Source: an uncultured Bacteroidia bacterium | GTDB taxonomy: Bacteria > Bacteroidota > Bacteroidia > Bacteroidales > Prolixibacteraceae | Length of the DNA: 63,729 bases | Direction: 5' to 3' | Assembly: GCA_903918045.1 (NCBI GenBank) | Contig: CAIXCY010000082.1 | Coordinates: 1-63,729 of the forward strand | Shown here: piece by piece, positions 8,714 to 17,533 of the stretch | Layout: every line of letters begins with the position of its first letter | Position numbering within the stretch: the stretch's first letter is position 1 | Position numbers and translations under genes: made by a program | The notes under the pieces: generated by a model | What the model was told of the DNA's origin: nothing | Seen by the model: only the letters and a program-made list of their open reading frames with translations | Database searches by the model: none

Positions 8714-9256
8714 ATGGCAGAAGATAAAAAACAAAATTGGACAACTTATATGGCGATATCGACCGTTATTATTGTCGTATGTGCTACTCTTTCAACCTTT
8801 AAAGGAGGTGGTTTCAGTACCCGATCACTAATGAATCAAACGCTGGCATCAGATCAGTGGTCATTCTATCAGTCAAAAAGTCTTAAAAGCTATATTTTTG
8901 AGATGCAGAAAGATAACCTTGAACTTCAGAATCAATCAAACAGCAAATTAAACCTTGCACCGGAAGTTATCGCAAAATACCAGGCTAAGATCGATAATTA
9001 TACGAAGAAACTTGAGCAATATGAGGCTGAAAAGAAAGATATAACTCTACAAGCCAAAAAATATGAAGCAGAGCGGGATTTGTGCAAGTTACATGGTTCA
9101 GCATTTGGTATCGCAGTGATCTTTCTGCAGATCTCAATTCTCCTTTCCTCGATCTCTGCCCTGGCAAAGAAAAAATACGTCTGGTTTCTGAGTCTGGCCG
9201 TTGGGGTAGTAGGGATACTCTATTTTGCAGATGGCTTTTTCCTCTTTTTGAATTAA
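8714..9256 (+). CDS. DUF4337-like membrane protein
   Basis: 180 residues. One transmembrane helix near residues 12-30 is followed by a long charged helical region, about 60-125, that is likely a coiled coil. Two more helices follow, about 130-150 and 155-178. The order (helix, SDQWSFYQSKSLK phrase, coiled coil, helix pair) matches DUF4337 proteins, whose function is unknown. It has its own promoter. Confidence 0.7.
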   Translation: MAEDKKQNWTTYMAISTVIIVVCATLSTFKGGGFSTRSLMNQTLASDQWSFYQSKSLKSYIFEMQKDNLELQNQSNSKLNLAPEVIAKYQAKIDNYTKKLEQYEAEKKDITLQAKKYEAERDLCKLHGSAFGIAVIFLQISILLSSISALAKKKYVWFLSLAVGVVGILYFADGFFLFLN

Positions 9257-9324
9257 CCTTAGGCATATATTGTTTATTAATTTTAATAAATTTTTAAGGA
9301 AAATTAATAAAAGTGTGAAAATCC

Positions 9325-9354
9325 TTTGTATTTCATCATTTTCAATTATATTTG
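9325..9354 (+). promoter_or_regulatory. Promoter of the cold shock gene
   Basis: TTTG (9325-9328), an 18-base spacer and TATATTTG (9347-9354) match the Bacteroidota promoter consensus. The -7 element covers the TTG that would otherwise be read as an upstream start codon. Confidence 0.7.
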
Positions 9355-9375
9355 TCTCGATTAAAAATTATTAAA

Positions 9376-9567
9376 ATGCAATCAGGTAAAGTAAAATTTT
9401 TCAATGAATCCAAAGGTTTTGGATTTATCAAGGACAATGACTCCGACAAAGAGTATTTCGTACATGTAACTGGTCTTATCGACAAAGTTAGAGAGAATGA
9501 TGATGTTACCTTCGATGTTACCGAAGGAAGAAAAGGATTGAATGCGGTAAATGTAAAACTAGCATAG
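9376..9567 (+). CDS. Cold shock (CspA-family) RNA chaperone
   Basis: 63 residues starting MQSGKVKFFNESKGFGFI. The RNP1-like KGFGFI and RNP2-like YFVHVT motifs bind single-stranded nucleic acid. A longer frame begins at a TTG at 9352, but that TTG is part of the promoter -7 element, and the family starts at the ATG at 9376. Cold shock proteins melt RNA secondary structure in the cytoplasm. Monocistronic, with its own promoter and terminator. Confidence 0.93.
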   Translation: MQSGKVKFFNESKGFGFIKDNDSDKEYFVHVTGLIDKVRENDDVTFDVTEGRKGLNAVNVKLA

Positions 9568-9593
9568 TTTTTACAAACTAAATCAAGCAATTA

Positions 9594-9633
9594 AAAAAGA
9601 GGGCCTTACAATAATTGTGAGGCTCTTTTTTTA
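9594..9633 (+). terminator. Rho-independent terminator after the cold shock gene
   Basis: An imperfect stem (AAGAG...CCTTACAAT with ATTGTGAGGCTCTT, 2-base bulge) is followed by eight T. Confidence 0.8.
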
Positions 9634-9733
9634 TGGAAATAAACGATTTAAAAAATCGACTTTGGAATAATTGACTCATTAAAAACCCAGTACTATTGGC
9701 TATATTCAATATATAAATACATTAATAAAGAAT

Positions 9734-10201
9734 ATGAATATACAGAAAACATTACGTTTCACCGTTTCGAAACGAGTTCTCCTTTTTGAGGCTGCATTAG
9801 TATGGACTTTTGCCGGGGGAATGTTATTATTTAGAGGAAGTTCGATGCTTGAAGCCTCATCCGGATTTTCGTGGTTAAAAATCATTACCTGTATTTGCAG
9901 TGGGGTTATTTTCTTTGTACTTGTCTTCACCAAGATCTCACGCAAGCATGTTGACCGAATTAACAACCTTTTTGGGGAGCGACACTTTTTTTATGAATTC
10001 TTTAATTTTAAAAGTTATTTAATGATGGCAGGGATGATAACCATGGGAATCTTACTCCGAAAATCGCTAATCGTCCCATTGGCATCTCTCTCCCTCGCCT
10101 ACATTACGATGGGAATACCACTTTTATTTTCCTCCTTTCGATTTTATCTGAACTGGTTTAATTTCCAGCCAGCAGCTAATTCTTCAGTAACGCAAAACTG
10201 A
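9734..10201 (+). CDS. Small integral membrane protein of unknown function
   Basis: 155 residues with about four predicted transmembrane helices (near 17-34, 48-66, 92-110 and 113-135), no signal peptide and no recognised catalytic motif. The loop after helix 2 is basic (SRKHVDR). The next gene starts 10 bases later, so the two are probably cotranscribed. No function can be assigned. Confidence 0.65.
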   Translation: MNIQKTLRFTVSKRVLLFEAALVWTFAGGMLLFRGSSMLEASSGFSWLKIITCICSGVIFFVLVFTKISRKHVDRINNLFGERHFFYEFFNFKSYLMMAGMITMGILLRKSLIVPLASLSLAYITMGIPLLFSSFRFYLNWFNFQPAANSSVTQN

Positions 10202-10211
10202 TTTCAGCCAA

Positions 10212-10694
10212 ATGCTTACCAAAGAGGAACGGAAGACTTTGAACCAACAGTTTTGGAGACAATTTGATGTATTCTGCGAAAATATTCCTGAACTGGCAGA
10301 ACGAAAGAAGAAGTGGATATTACATGATACAAAGATTGGACATGTTGATTTGAAATTTGATCTAAGCAATAATAGTGCAATTGTAGCACTCGAAATAAAT
10401 TATAAATCAGAACACCGCCGATTACAGGTCTTCGAAGTAATTGAGAAATACAGGAACCTACTGGGGCTAGGTTTTAAAGAGGAATTAATTTGGGATTATT
10501 GCTTTGTTAATGAAAACAACCAGGAGATTTGCCGAATTTACGTTGAAAAAAAGGGGCTAAATAGTTATAACATCTCAGATTGGAATAGTATCCACCAATT
10601 CTTGAGTGAGAATATGCTACAACTACAGGATAATTTTCTCGAAATCCAGGAGGCCCTGAAAGAGGAATTAAGCCTGCTGATTCGCGAATCCTGA
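10212..10694 (+). CDS. DUF4268-like protein
   Basis: 160 residues, soluble and acidic/helical. It has the DUF4268 opening (LNQQFWRQFD), a central strand pair (HVDLKFDLSNN, AIVALEINYK) and a long C-terminal helix. DUF4268 proteins resemble restriction-endonuclease-like or nucleic-acid-associated folds, but the function of this short form is unknown. It follows the membrane protein gene by 10 bases. Confidence 0.7.
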   Translation: MLTKEERKTLNQQFWRQFDVFCENIPELAERKKKWILHDTKIGHVDLKFDLSNNSAIVALEINYKSEHRRLQVFEVIEKYRNLLGLGFKEELIWDYCFVNENNQEICRIYVEKKGLNSYNISDWNSIHQFLSENMLQLQDNFLEIQEALKEELSLLIRES

Positions 10695-10725
10695 TATACA
10701 TTTGTTTGTAAAGAGGTTGCAAATA

Positions 10726-10767
10726 TTTGTTTGTAGAGACGTTGCATGCAATGTCTCTACAAACAAA
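10726..10767. repeat. 42-bp near-perfect palindrome (intergenic repeat)
   Basis: The 42 bases read almost the same on both strands (core GAGACGTTGCATGCAATGTCTC, split here as GAGACGTTGCA/TGCAATGTCTC). A degenerate half copy lies just upstream at 10700-10723. Similar short palindromes recur between genes in many Bacteroidota genomes. Here it separates two convergent genes and could act as a bidirectional terminator. Confidence 0.7.
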
Positions 10768-10779
10768 CCATCAAAAAAA

Positions 10780-11229
10780 TCACATAATATCGATCCGTTT
10801 TGCAGGTTTTGGTTTGACTTCCTCCTTTTTGGGAAGGGTGATTATTAAAATACCATCGTTGTATTTGGCAACGATTCTGTCACCGTCAACCGTTCCTTCA
10901 GGTATTGTAAAACTGCGGTTAAAACTCTGATAACTGAATTCGCGGCGGGAATAGTTGCCGTCCTGCTCCTCCTTATCGTCCCTCCTTTCGGATGATATCA
11001 ACAGCCGGTCTCCATCAAGATTCACTGCGAAATTTTCCTTTGACATACCAGGTGCTGCCACCTCAATAATAAAAGATTCATCGTTTTCCTTAATGTTGAC
11101 CGCCGGAATAGTACTATTTGTACTTGAAAAATTCGAATTGTTCCAGTCCATCAAATCTCTTGAGAAGAAATTGTCAATAAAAGATGGAAACGTTGGAAAC
11201 AATCTGTCAGATACTCTTGCCAGTTTCAT
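10780..11229 (-). CDS. Small heat shock protein (Hsp20/alpha-crystallin family)
   Basis: 149 residues with an alpha-crystallin domain at about 40-140. Visible are the first strands (FIIEVAAPGMSKENFAV), the A-x-x-x-n-G-[IV]-L signature (AKYNDGILIITLPK near 121) and a C-terminal KPKPAKRIDIM tail carrying the IxI/V-like anchor. It holds unfolding proteins in a refoldable state in the cytoplasm. A good GGAGG ribosome-binding site lies 9 bases before the ATG, and a promoter match lies about 65 bases upstream. Confidence 0.93.
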   Translation of the reverse strand: MKLARVSDRLFPTFPSFIDNFFSRDLMDWNNSNFSSTNSTIPAVNIKENDESFIIEVAAPGMSKENFAVNLDGDRLLISSERRDDKEEQDGNYSRREFSYQSFNRSFTIPEGTVDGDRIVAKYNDGILIITLPKKEEVKPKPAKRIDIM

Positions 11230-11292
11230 AACTTAGTCCTCCATTCAATAATTGTTAAAGAAATTTATAAAATTAGACCTCTAAATAGGTTG

Positions 11293-11321
11293 CAAATATA
11301 AATTTACAACAAAAATGCCAA
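11293..11321 (-). promoter_or_regulatory. Promoter of the hsp20 gene
   Basis: On the minus strand TTG (11321-11319), an 18-base spacer and TATATTTG (11300-11293) match the Bacteroidota consensus. Confidence 0.6.
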
Positions 11322-11529
11322 TTTTCACAACTTTTGCAAAACAAAATCAATCCCTTATAAATCTGATAATTAACATCAGGAATACAAATCTAACCGGCTG
11401 GCATTTTGACACTGTCGGTTTTACTCGCTCTGTCAAATTTTCGTGATTAACTCATAATTATGCAATTATGTCATAATTTAATAAATCGCTAAAGATTTTC
11501 AAAATACGAAGATGTTTGGCAAAATATTG

Positions 11530-11537
11530 TATTTTTG
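11530..11537 (+). promoter_or_regulatory. -7 element before the acidic protein-pspC pair
   Basis: TATTTTTG fits TAnnTTTG and lies 49 bases before the ATG at 11587. No good -33 element is seen. Confidence 0.4.
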
Positions 11538-11586
11538 ATAATGCAACAGAAGTTGCACGATCATCTAAATCTCAAAAAAAAACATC

Positions 11587-11865
11587 ATGCTACCTAAATT
11601 TCTATTAGCGGACAATTCACAGGTTTTACCCGACAAGATTTTTGTCGTACATAACGAACAACCCCGATTCATTGTGGGCTGTGATGTTGAAGGATTCTCC
11701 ATAGATCAGGAGATTTACTGGATCGATGACAAACCGGAGAGCGAAGAATTGGTTAAAGAGTTGCTCGAGCAAGCCGAAGAATTTATGGATCTTGAATTAG
11801 AGTACGAAGAGGAGCTTTATTTACTCGAAAACGACGAAGAGGACAATCAGGAAAAACCAAAATAA
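11587..11865 (+). CDS. Small acidic protein of unknown function
   Basis: 92 residues, very acidic, especially the last 40 (many Glu/Asp), with no signal peptide or membrane helix. The first half looks like short beta strands (KIFVVHNEQPRFIVGC) and the second like an acidic helix. It is followed 7 bases later by a PspC-domain gene, so the pair is an operon; a soluble partner or regulator of the PspC protein is possible but unproven. Confidence 0.6.
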   Translation: MLPKFLLADNSQVLPDKIFVVHNEQPRFIVGCDVEGFSIDQEIYWIDDKPESEELVKELLEQAEEFMDLELEYEEELYLLENDEEDNQEKPK

Positions 11866-11872
11866 TTATATT

Positions 11873-12079
11873 ATGGAAATGAATTCTCCCAGGCGGCTAA
11901 CCAGGAGTCGCAACGATAGGATGCTTGCAGGAATTTGCGGCGGATTAGCCAATTATCTGGATGTGGATCCTACAATTGTAAGGCTTGTCTTTGCTCTTGC
12001 AACATTTTTTACAGTTGTATTTCCAGGTATATTTATCTATTTGATTATGTGGATTGTTGTGCCAAAGGAGCACTATTAA
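11873..12079 (+). CDS. PspC-domain membrane protein
   Basis: 68 residues that are almost entirely one PspC domain: RLTRSRNDRMLAGICGGLA, LDVDPTIVRLVF and a transmembrane helix ending MWIVVPKE. In Proteobacteria PspC senses membrane stress and activates the phage-shock response; short stand-alone versions in Bacteroidota are of uncertain role. Paired with the acidic protein gene upstream. Confidence 0.88.
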   Translation: MEMNSPRRLTRSRNDRMLAGICGGLANYLDVDPTIVRLVFALATFFTVVFPGIFIYLIMWIVVPKEHY

Positions 12080-12110
12080 ATTACCTGAAACGATTTGCTA
12101 AAATAAATTA

Positions 12111-12149
12111 GAGGCTCATCCGGATTTTGAATCCCGGATTGGGCCTTTT
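12111..12149 (+). terminator. Terminator after the pspC-like gene
   Basis: A 12-bp imperfect stem (12112-12123 with 12134-12146, one bulged A) is followed by TTTT. It overlaps the TTG that gives the longest reading of the next gene, which argues against that start. Confidence 0.7.
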
Positions 12150-12198
12150 ATTTGCTTGGATTGAAACTAGTAACCAAATTGATATTAAAAAAATGATT

Positions 12199-13119
12199 AT
12201 GAAAAGAAGAAACTTTATTCAGAATACCGCCACCGCAGCCGTATTCGCAGGATTTTCAAATTTGGCATTTGGTGCCAAACAGAAGGAGGCAAAACCATCA
12301 AATTCGGCAAAATTCAAACTTAAATACGCTCCAGGATTCGGTAGCTTTCCGGAACTTGCAGGGAAAGATCCGATAGAGGTTATTAAATTTTGCTCAGATC
12401 AGGGATTTCGGGCAATGTTCGACAACGGCCTCTCAGGTCATTCCCTGGACCAGCAGGAGAAAATTATGGCTGAGCTCGCTCGTCAGAATATGGATATGGG
12501 TCCCTTTGTCTTGTATGCAGACTTCAGCAAGGAATCGATGGTTATCAAAGATGCTGAAGTCAGAGAGATGCTAATTAAAAAGGTAAACGACGGGATTGAA
12601 TTGTACAAACGGACCGGAGTGAAATGGGCCTTAATGGTTCCAGGCCGTTTTAATGAGCACCTGGCATGGGATTACCAGACTGCCAATGTTATAGACATGA
12701 TGCGCGAACTTAGCGATATCGCTGAAAAAGGGGGGCTAACCATTGTACTGGAACCATTGAACAAACGCGATCACCCCGGACTTTTTCTTACCGGAATACC
12801 TCAGGCGTATGCCATTTGCCGCGCTGTAAACAGTCCGGCATGCAAAATAGTTGATGACATTTACCACCAACAAATTACGGAAGGAAATATCATTCCAAAT
12901 ATTGATGCAGCATGGTCTGAAATCGCAGCCTTTCACCTTGGCGACAATCCAAATCGGAATGAACCTGGAACCGGAGAAATCAACTTCAGAAGCATTTTCA
13001 AACATCTACATGAAAAAGAGTATAATGGCGTTTTATGTATGGAACATGGCCGAAGTATTAATGGTAAGGAGGGTGAGCTTGCACTGATTGAATCCTACCG
13101 TACTGCAGATAACTTCTAA
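12199..13119 (+). CDS. Secreted TIM-barrel sugar isomerase/epimerase-like protein
   Basis: 306 residues from the ATG at 12199 (an ATG two codons earlier is also possible). The N-terminus MKRRNFIQNTATAAVFAGF looks like a Tat-type or Sec signal. The rest is an AP-endonuclease-2/xylose-isomerase-like TIM barrel. Likely metal or catalytic residues are in VLEPLNKRDHPG, IVDDIYHQQI, FHLGDNPNRNEPGTGEI and CMEHG, which match the hydroxypyruvate-isomerase-like branch. Substrate unknown. The GH29 gene starts 11 bases after it, so the two are an operon and it probably acts on a sugar released by that enzyme or a related one. Confidence 0.82.
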   Translation: MKRRNFIQNTATAAVFAGFSNLAFGAKQKEAKPSNSAKFKLKYAPGFGSFPELAGKDPIEVIKFCSDQGFRAMFDNGLSGHSLDQQEKIMAELARQNMDMGPFVLYADFSKESMVIKDAEVREMLIKKVNDGIELYKRTGVKWALMVPGRFNEHLAWDYQTANVIDMMRELSDIAEKGGLTIVLEPLNKRDHPGLFLTGIPQAYAICRAVNSPACKIVDDIYHQQITEGNIIPNIDAAWSEIAAFHLGDNPNRNEPGTGEINFRSIFKHLHEKEYNGVLCMEHGRSINGKEGELALIESYRTADNF

Positions 13120-13130
13120 GCTATTCTTTT

Positions 13131-14432
13131 ATGAAAAACTCAGCAATTTTACTTTTTGCACTTTTAATAGCCACTTCATCAACACTGGTCTCTCAGGAGA
13201 ATTATAAACCTGCCCCGGAAAATCTTGCCGCTCGGGAATGGTTTCAGGATGCAAAATTTGGACTGTTTATCCATTGGGGAGTCTATTCAACCCTTGCGAG
13301 CGGTGAATGGGCCATGTACCAGCAGAAACTGGACAAGGCGACTTATGAAAAACTGCCAGCTTTTTTTAATCCAATCGCGTTTAACGCGGCCGATTGGGTC
13401 AGGATGGTAAAAGATGCCGGGATGAAGTATATAACAATTACAAGTAAACATCACGATGGTTTTGCCATGTGGGCAACAAAACAATCAACCTGGAATATCG
13501 TTGATCGGACGCCTTATGGAAAAGATGTCCTAAAACAACTAGCCGACGAGTGTCACAAACAAGGGATCAAATTATTCTTCTACCATTCTCACCTCGACTG
13601 GTACCAGGATAACTACTACCCACGTGGCGAAACGGGCGGAACATCCGGACGCCCAGACAAGGGTGACTGGAACGCCTATCTTGATTATATGGATAGCCAG
13701 CTTACAGAACTACTGACAAATTATGGCGAGATTGCAGGTATATGGTTTGATGGATGGTGGGATAAAAAAGATGCAAATTGGAGACTTGATAAGACCTATA
13801 GTCTGATTCATAAACTTCAGCCAGCAGCATTAGTAGGAAACAATCATCACCAGGCGCCAAAACCGGGCGAAGACTTCCAGATGTTTGAAAAAGATCTTCC
13901 GGGCAAAAATACGACCGGATTCAGTGATAAATCAGAAGTCGGCATATTACCGCTGGAAACCTGCGAAACGATGAATGGCGCATGGGGCTTTAATATTCAT
14001 GATAAAAACTTCAAAAGCACATCGCAGCTTGTTCAGTATTTGGTAAAAGCGGCAGGATCAAACGCCAATTTTCTGCTCAATGTCGGTCCAATGCCAAACG
14101 GCAAAATTCAACCCGAATTTACAAAGACTCTTGGGGAGATGGGTGAATGGATGAAAAAATATGGCGAATCTGTTTACGGCACCCGTGGCGGACCGATTGA
14201 TCCTCATTCATGGGGAGTAACTACAATCAAAGGGAGTAAGGTTTATATCCATTTGATGGGCGACTCGGATGAAAATCTGTTGCTTAATGATTTTGGTAAA
14301 AAGATAAAGAAAGCTTATCTTTTTGATGATCAAACACCTGTAATCTATAAACAAAATGAATTTGGAATTTCAATTAAGGTTCCTGCAGCAAAAAGAAAAC
14401 CAATTGACACGATTGTTGTAATGGAATATTAA
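13131..14432 (+). CDS. Secreted GH29 alpha-L-fucosidase
   Basis: 433 residues. Signal peptide about 1-21. The GH29 barrel shows AKFGLFIHWGVYS near 41, TSKHHDGFAMW near 104 and IAGIWFDGWWD near 203, whose Asp is the likely nucleophile. It ends with a short beta domain but no discoidin domain, unlike the copy at 7188. It is the longer-known, more canonical GH29 type with FIHWG. Downstream of the isomerase-like gene in one operon, and ended by a very strong bidirectional terminator. Confidence 0.93.
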   Translation: MKNSAILLFALLIATSSTLVSQENYKPAPENLAAREWFQDAKFGLFIHWGVYSTLASGEWAMYQQKLDKATYEKLPAFFNPIAFNAADWVRMVKDAGMKYITITSKHHDGFAMWATKQSTWNIVDRTPYGKDVLKQLADECHKQGIKLFFYHSHLDWYQDNYYPRGETGGTSGRPDKGDWNAYLDYMDSQLTELLTNYGEIAGIWFDGWWDKKDANWRLDKTYSLIHKLQPAALVGNNHHQAPKPGEDFQMFEKDLPGKNTTGFSDKSEVGILPLETCETMNGAWGFNIHDKNFKSTSQLVQYLVKAAGSNANFLLNVGPMPNGKIQPEFTKTLGEMGEWMKKYGESVYGTRGGPIDPHSWGVTTIKGSKVYIHLMGDSDENLLLNDFGKKIKKAYLFDDQTPVIYKQNEFGISIKVPAAKRKPIDTIVVMEY

Positions 14433-14451
14433 ATCTCAAATTCTTTATAAA

Positions 14452-14495
14452 TCAAAAAGTGAGGCTTCGTTTCATTACGAAGCCTCACTTTTTGA
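14452..14495. terminator. Bidirectional terminator, 19-bp perfect stem
   Basis: 14452-14470 pairs perfectly with 14477-14495 across a 6-base loop, with A and T runs at the two edges. It lies between the convergent fucosidase and thioredoxin genes and can serve both. Confidence 0.95.
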
Positions 14496-14503
14496 TTTTG
14501 CAT

Positions 14504-14962
14504 CTATTTTTTGAGAAGAACATCCTGAATCATCTTCTCGAATTGTTCCCGGGTGGCATCTGCACTCCTGCCGATTCCACTGGTCATAGTCGGATTACCA
14601 GTAGGGGGAACCCAAAGGAATGCAGGAATTGAACTGATTCCAAAAACGGTGCCTAATTCCCTCTCTTGATCGGTGTTTACCTTGTAAACAACAATTTTTC
14701 CCTTATATTTTCGGGCAAGTTCTTCCAGAATTGGCGAAGCTGTTCTGCATGGGCCACACCAATCGGCATAAAAGTCGACAATAACGGGCAATTTGCCGGT
14801 GAATTTCCATGCCTTTGGATTTTTCTCATAATCCATAATCAATGCCTTAAACTGAGCCTTATCTAGCTTTACGATCTCACCTTCGGCAGCAACAGCAGAA
14901 TTAGATCGCACAACACAAAAAAGGGCTATAATAATTCCGGCTAAAAGTATCTGATTTCTCAT
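14504..14962 (-). CDS. Periplasmic thioredoxin-fold protein
   Basis: 152 residues. A signal peptide at 1-26 (ending AVAA) is followed by a thioredoxin domain with the classic active site WCGPC near residue 68 and a cis-proline loop (SSIPAFL near 113). The N-terminal extension after the signal is Lys/Asp rich. It probably reduces or isomerises disulfides in the periplasm, or keeps cytochrome haem sites reduced, but no partner is adjacent. Confidence 0.9.
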   Translation of the reverse strand: MRNQILLAGIIIALFCVVRSNSAVAAEGEIVKLDKAQFKALIMDYEKNPKAWKFTGKLPVIVDFYADWCGPCRTASPILEELARKYKGKIVVYKVNTDQERELGTVFGISSIPAFLWVPPTGNPTMTSGIGRSADATREQFEKMIQDVLLKK

Positions 14963-15173
14963 ATTTGGAAATTTTAAATAACAAAATTAAAAACACTTCA
15001 AACCTAAAAATTATTTTACTAATATCATGCTGAAATTGTTTTTTTTATCTCCCCTACCCTTTTAATCTGAAATATTTATTGGGAGAGATATCGAATTTAT
15101 TGTATTTTTCACCTGTAAATTTCAGTTTTGATGTCATCCATCACATTACAGTATAATTAAATACTCAGAACTC

Positions 15174-16268
15174 ATGCGAAAAAATATACTTAATAAGATT
15201 GATCTCCATAAATTTGTCTCAAGGACGGCACAGAATGGGTCAGTACCGGGAACCGTTGAATATATTGGTAAACCCCGTTTGGAAGATGTCAGGATAAATG
15301 TACTTGAATATGATGCATCAAAAACTGCCGAAATTCATCCATTAAGTTCGGTAAAAGAGCTGGAAGATTACCTGGTTCATCCGGGCATAAAATGGGTTCA
15401 GATCACAGGTGTTCATAATCCTGAAATTTTAAATGAGTTAGGAAATATGTTTGGCATATTCTCCCTCGATCTGGAAGACATTGCAAATACAACTCAAAGG
15501 CCCCGTATCGAAGAGCGGGAAGGTTATATTTTCCTGATATTTAAAATCCTGCAAATTAACCAGGATAGCCGCGATGTAAATATTGAGCAGGTTTCCATAA
15601 TCCTTGGTGCAAATTATGTTATCTCCTTTCATGAAACAACAACCAAATCTTTCGAATCATTATCTAACCGGATTTTAACAAGTAAAGGGCGTGTAAGAAA
15701 AATGAAATGCGACTACCTGCTTTTCACGATTATAGACCTCATCGTCGATCACTATTTTACGGTAATCGAGGAGATCGGAGAAAATATTGAAGAGATTGAG
15801 GAAGAGCTGATCACCTCCCCCGGACAAGCAAGTCAGGAAGCGATTTATAAGATTAAACGACGACTTGGGTACGTCAAAAAAACGATCTGGCCTGCCCGTG
15901 AGGTCCTAAATCAAATCCACAGATCGGATCATCCGTTTATCAACGATGAGACACGAATCTACTTTCGGAATAATTATGATCATACCATACAAATTATTGA
16001 GACAATTGAAAGTTTGCGCGATCTTACCTCCGGCATGATGGACCTTTATCTTTCAACCGTAAGTTACAAGATGAATGAAGTGATGAAAGTACTGACAATC
16101 TTCTCTACTATTTTTATCCCCCTCTCCTTCTTCGCAGGAGTATATGGAATGAACTTCAAAAGCATACCTGAACTGGAATTTCAAAATGGATATGCTATGT
16201 TCTGGGGAATTATGATTCTAATTACCTCGGTGATGTTAATCTACTTCAGACGCAAAAAATGGCTGTGA
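15174..16268 (+). CDS. corA: CorA-family magnesium/cobalt channel
   Basis: 364 residues, the usual family length. An N-terminal alpha/beta cytoplasmic domain and a long stalk helix (about 190-300) precede two C-terminal transmembrane helices. Between them is the selectivity motif YGMN near residue 325. The basic C-terminus (RRKKWL) faces the cytoplasm. CorA forms a homopentamer that lets Mg2+ in. Monocistronic. Confidence 0.95.
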   Translation: MRKNILNKIDLHKFVSRTAQNGSVPGTVEYIGKPRLEDVRINVLEYDASKTAEIHPLSSVKELEDYLVHPGIKWVQITGVHNPEILNELGNMFGIFSLDLEDIANTTQRPRIEEREGYIFLIFKILQINQDSRDVNIEQVSIILGANYVISFHETTTKSFESLSNRILTSKGRVRKMKCDYLLFTIIDLIVDHYFTVIEEIGENIEEIEEELITSPGQASQEAIYKIKRRLGYVKKTIWPAREVLNQIHRSDHPFINDETRIYFRNNYDHTIQIIETIESLRDLTSGMMDLYLSTVSYKMNEVMKVLTIFSTIFIPLSFFAGVYGMNFKSIPELEFQNGYAMFWGIMILITSVMLIYFRRKKWL

Positions 16269-16336
16269 CCGCAAAAACAGATTTCTATATGCAAAAACAA
16301 ACGGCTATCTTTGAATTCTAAATTAAATAAGTACCA

Positions 16337-17395
16337 ATGAGCAAACCTATCGTTACCGCCATCGCATCATTCGGAATGTCAGGGGTTGTCTTTCAGGGAC
16401 CATCCTTAAAAGTCTTTCCTCAATATTTTAAAATCCATAAAATCCTGGAACGAACAAAAAATATTTCTGCCCAAAGGTATCCAGAGGCAATAATTGTACG
16501 CAACTATGAAGATATTCTCAATGACCCCGATGTGGAGCTTGTGCTGGTAAATACCCCCGATTACCTTCATTTTGAGATGGCCAGGCAAGCCATTGAGGCC
16601 GGAAAACATGTTGTCGTCGAGAAACCATTCACAAAAACAAGTGAAGAGGCTCGTGAACTTATCTCACTTGCCCATCAAAACGGGGTAATACTCTCAGTTT
16701 ATCAGAGTAAACGACTGGACAACGGGTTTCAGACCCTCCAGAAAATACTAAATGACAAACTTCTGGGACGCGTGGTTGAGTATGAAGCTCACTACGACCG
16801 TTACCGGAATTTTATCCAGGAGGGATCGTGGAAAGAAGATGGTGACGAACGAACAGGCGTCCTATTTAATCTTGGATCACACATTGTCGATCAGACCCTC
16901 GTGCTGTTTGGAATACCCAAAGCGGTCACAGCCCACTTGAACGTCCTTCGTACCGGAGGGCGTACTACGGATAATTTCGACATCCGGCTTCATTACGATA
17001 ACTTTAATGCGATTCTGCGCTGTTCCTACCTGGTGCGCGAAATGGGACCCCAATATATTGTCCACGGCACCGAAGGCTCATTCGTCAAGATGGGAACCGA
17101 CCCGCAGGAGGAGTTAATGAAACGGCATCATCTGCCAAACGAACCTCAATGGGGTGAAGACCACCCAAACGACTGGGGTTTATTGAACACGTCAATCAAA
17201 GGACTTCATTTCCATGGAAAGGTGGAGACCCTTCCGGGGAACCTGGCTGGTTTCTTCTCAAAGTTATATGGAACCATCCGCGAAGGGAAAGAGCTTTTTG
17301 TTAAGCCTGAGGAGGCACTGACTGTCATCCGGATACTGGAGGCTTGCCTGGAAAGCAACAGGCTGAAGAAGACTGTGGAGTTCAAGGCGGAGTAG
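16337..17395 (+). CDS. Gfo/Idh/MocA-family oxidoreductase
   Basis: 352 residues without a signal peptide. The N-terminal Rossmann domain shows the family VVVEKPFTKT loop near residue 95 with its Lys, and NTPDYLHF near 73. A GSHIVDQTL phrase near 184 marks the start of the C-terminal sheet domain, where the catalytic His lies in related enzymes. These proteins oxidise or reduce sugar derivatives with NAD(P) in the cytoplasm. Substrate cannot be told. No operon partner. Confidence 0.88.
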   Translation: MSKPIVTAIASFGMSGVVFQGPSLKVFPQYFKIHKILERTKNISAQRYPEAIIVRNYEDILNDPDVELVLVNTPDYLHFEMARQAIEAGKHVVVEKPFTKTSEEARELISLAHQNGVILSVYQSKRLDNGFQTLQKILNDKLLGRVVEYEAHYDRYRNFIQEGSWKEDGDERTGVLFNLGSHIVDQTLVLFGIPKAVTAHLNVLRTGGRTTDNFDIRLHYDNFNAILRCSYLVREMGPQYIVHGTEGSFVKMGTDPQEELMKRHHLPNEPQWGEDHPNDWGLLNTSIKGLHFHGKVETLPGNLAGFFSKLYGTIREGKELFVKPEEALTVIRILEACLESNRLKKTVEFKAE

Positions 17396-17509
17396 GATCT
17401 GAGAAGGAAAGATGGTGTGAAGATGTTACAATGAGAGCGTGAGAGGGTGATAATTAAGGAGAAAAATTCGACAATTTGTCAATGATTCGCAATTCGCAAA
17501 TTTCTTATT

Positions 17510-17517
17510 TATCTTTG
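17510..17517 (+). promoter_or_regulatory. -7 promoter element and possible operator of the toxin-antitoxin operon
   Basis: TATCTTTG fits TAnnTTTG and lies 17 bases before the antitoxin ATG. Just upstream are a palindrome, GACAATTTGTC (17470-17480), and a direct repeat of ATTCGCAA, either of which could be the site where the antitoxin represses its own operon. Confidence 0.5.
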
Positions 17518-17533
17518 TAAAAAGGAATTCAAA

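Larger units (their letters stand above)
11230..11586. other. Divergent intergenic region between hsp20 and the acidic protein gene
   Basis: This 357-base AT-rich stretch has no gene. It holds the outward promoter of the heat shock gene near 11293-11321 and a -7 element facing right at 11530-11537. I see no other structure. Confidence 0.6.

Noticed and set aside
9352-9375. TTG start that would lengthen the cold shock protein by eight residues
   Set aside because: The TTG is the end of a clear TAnnTTTG promoter element, and family members start at the ATG at 9376.
12127-12198. TTG start that would lengthen the isomerase-like protein by 24 residues
   Set aside because: It lies inside a terminator hairpin; the signal peptide begins at the ATG at 12199 (or 12193).
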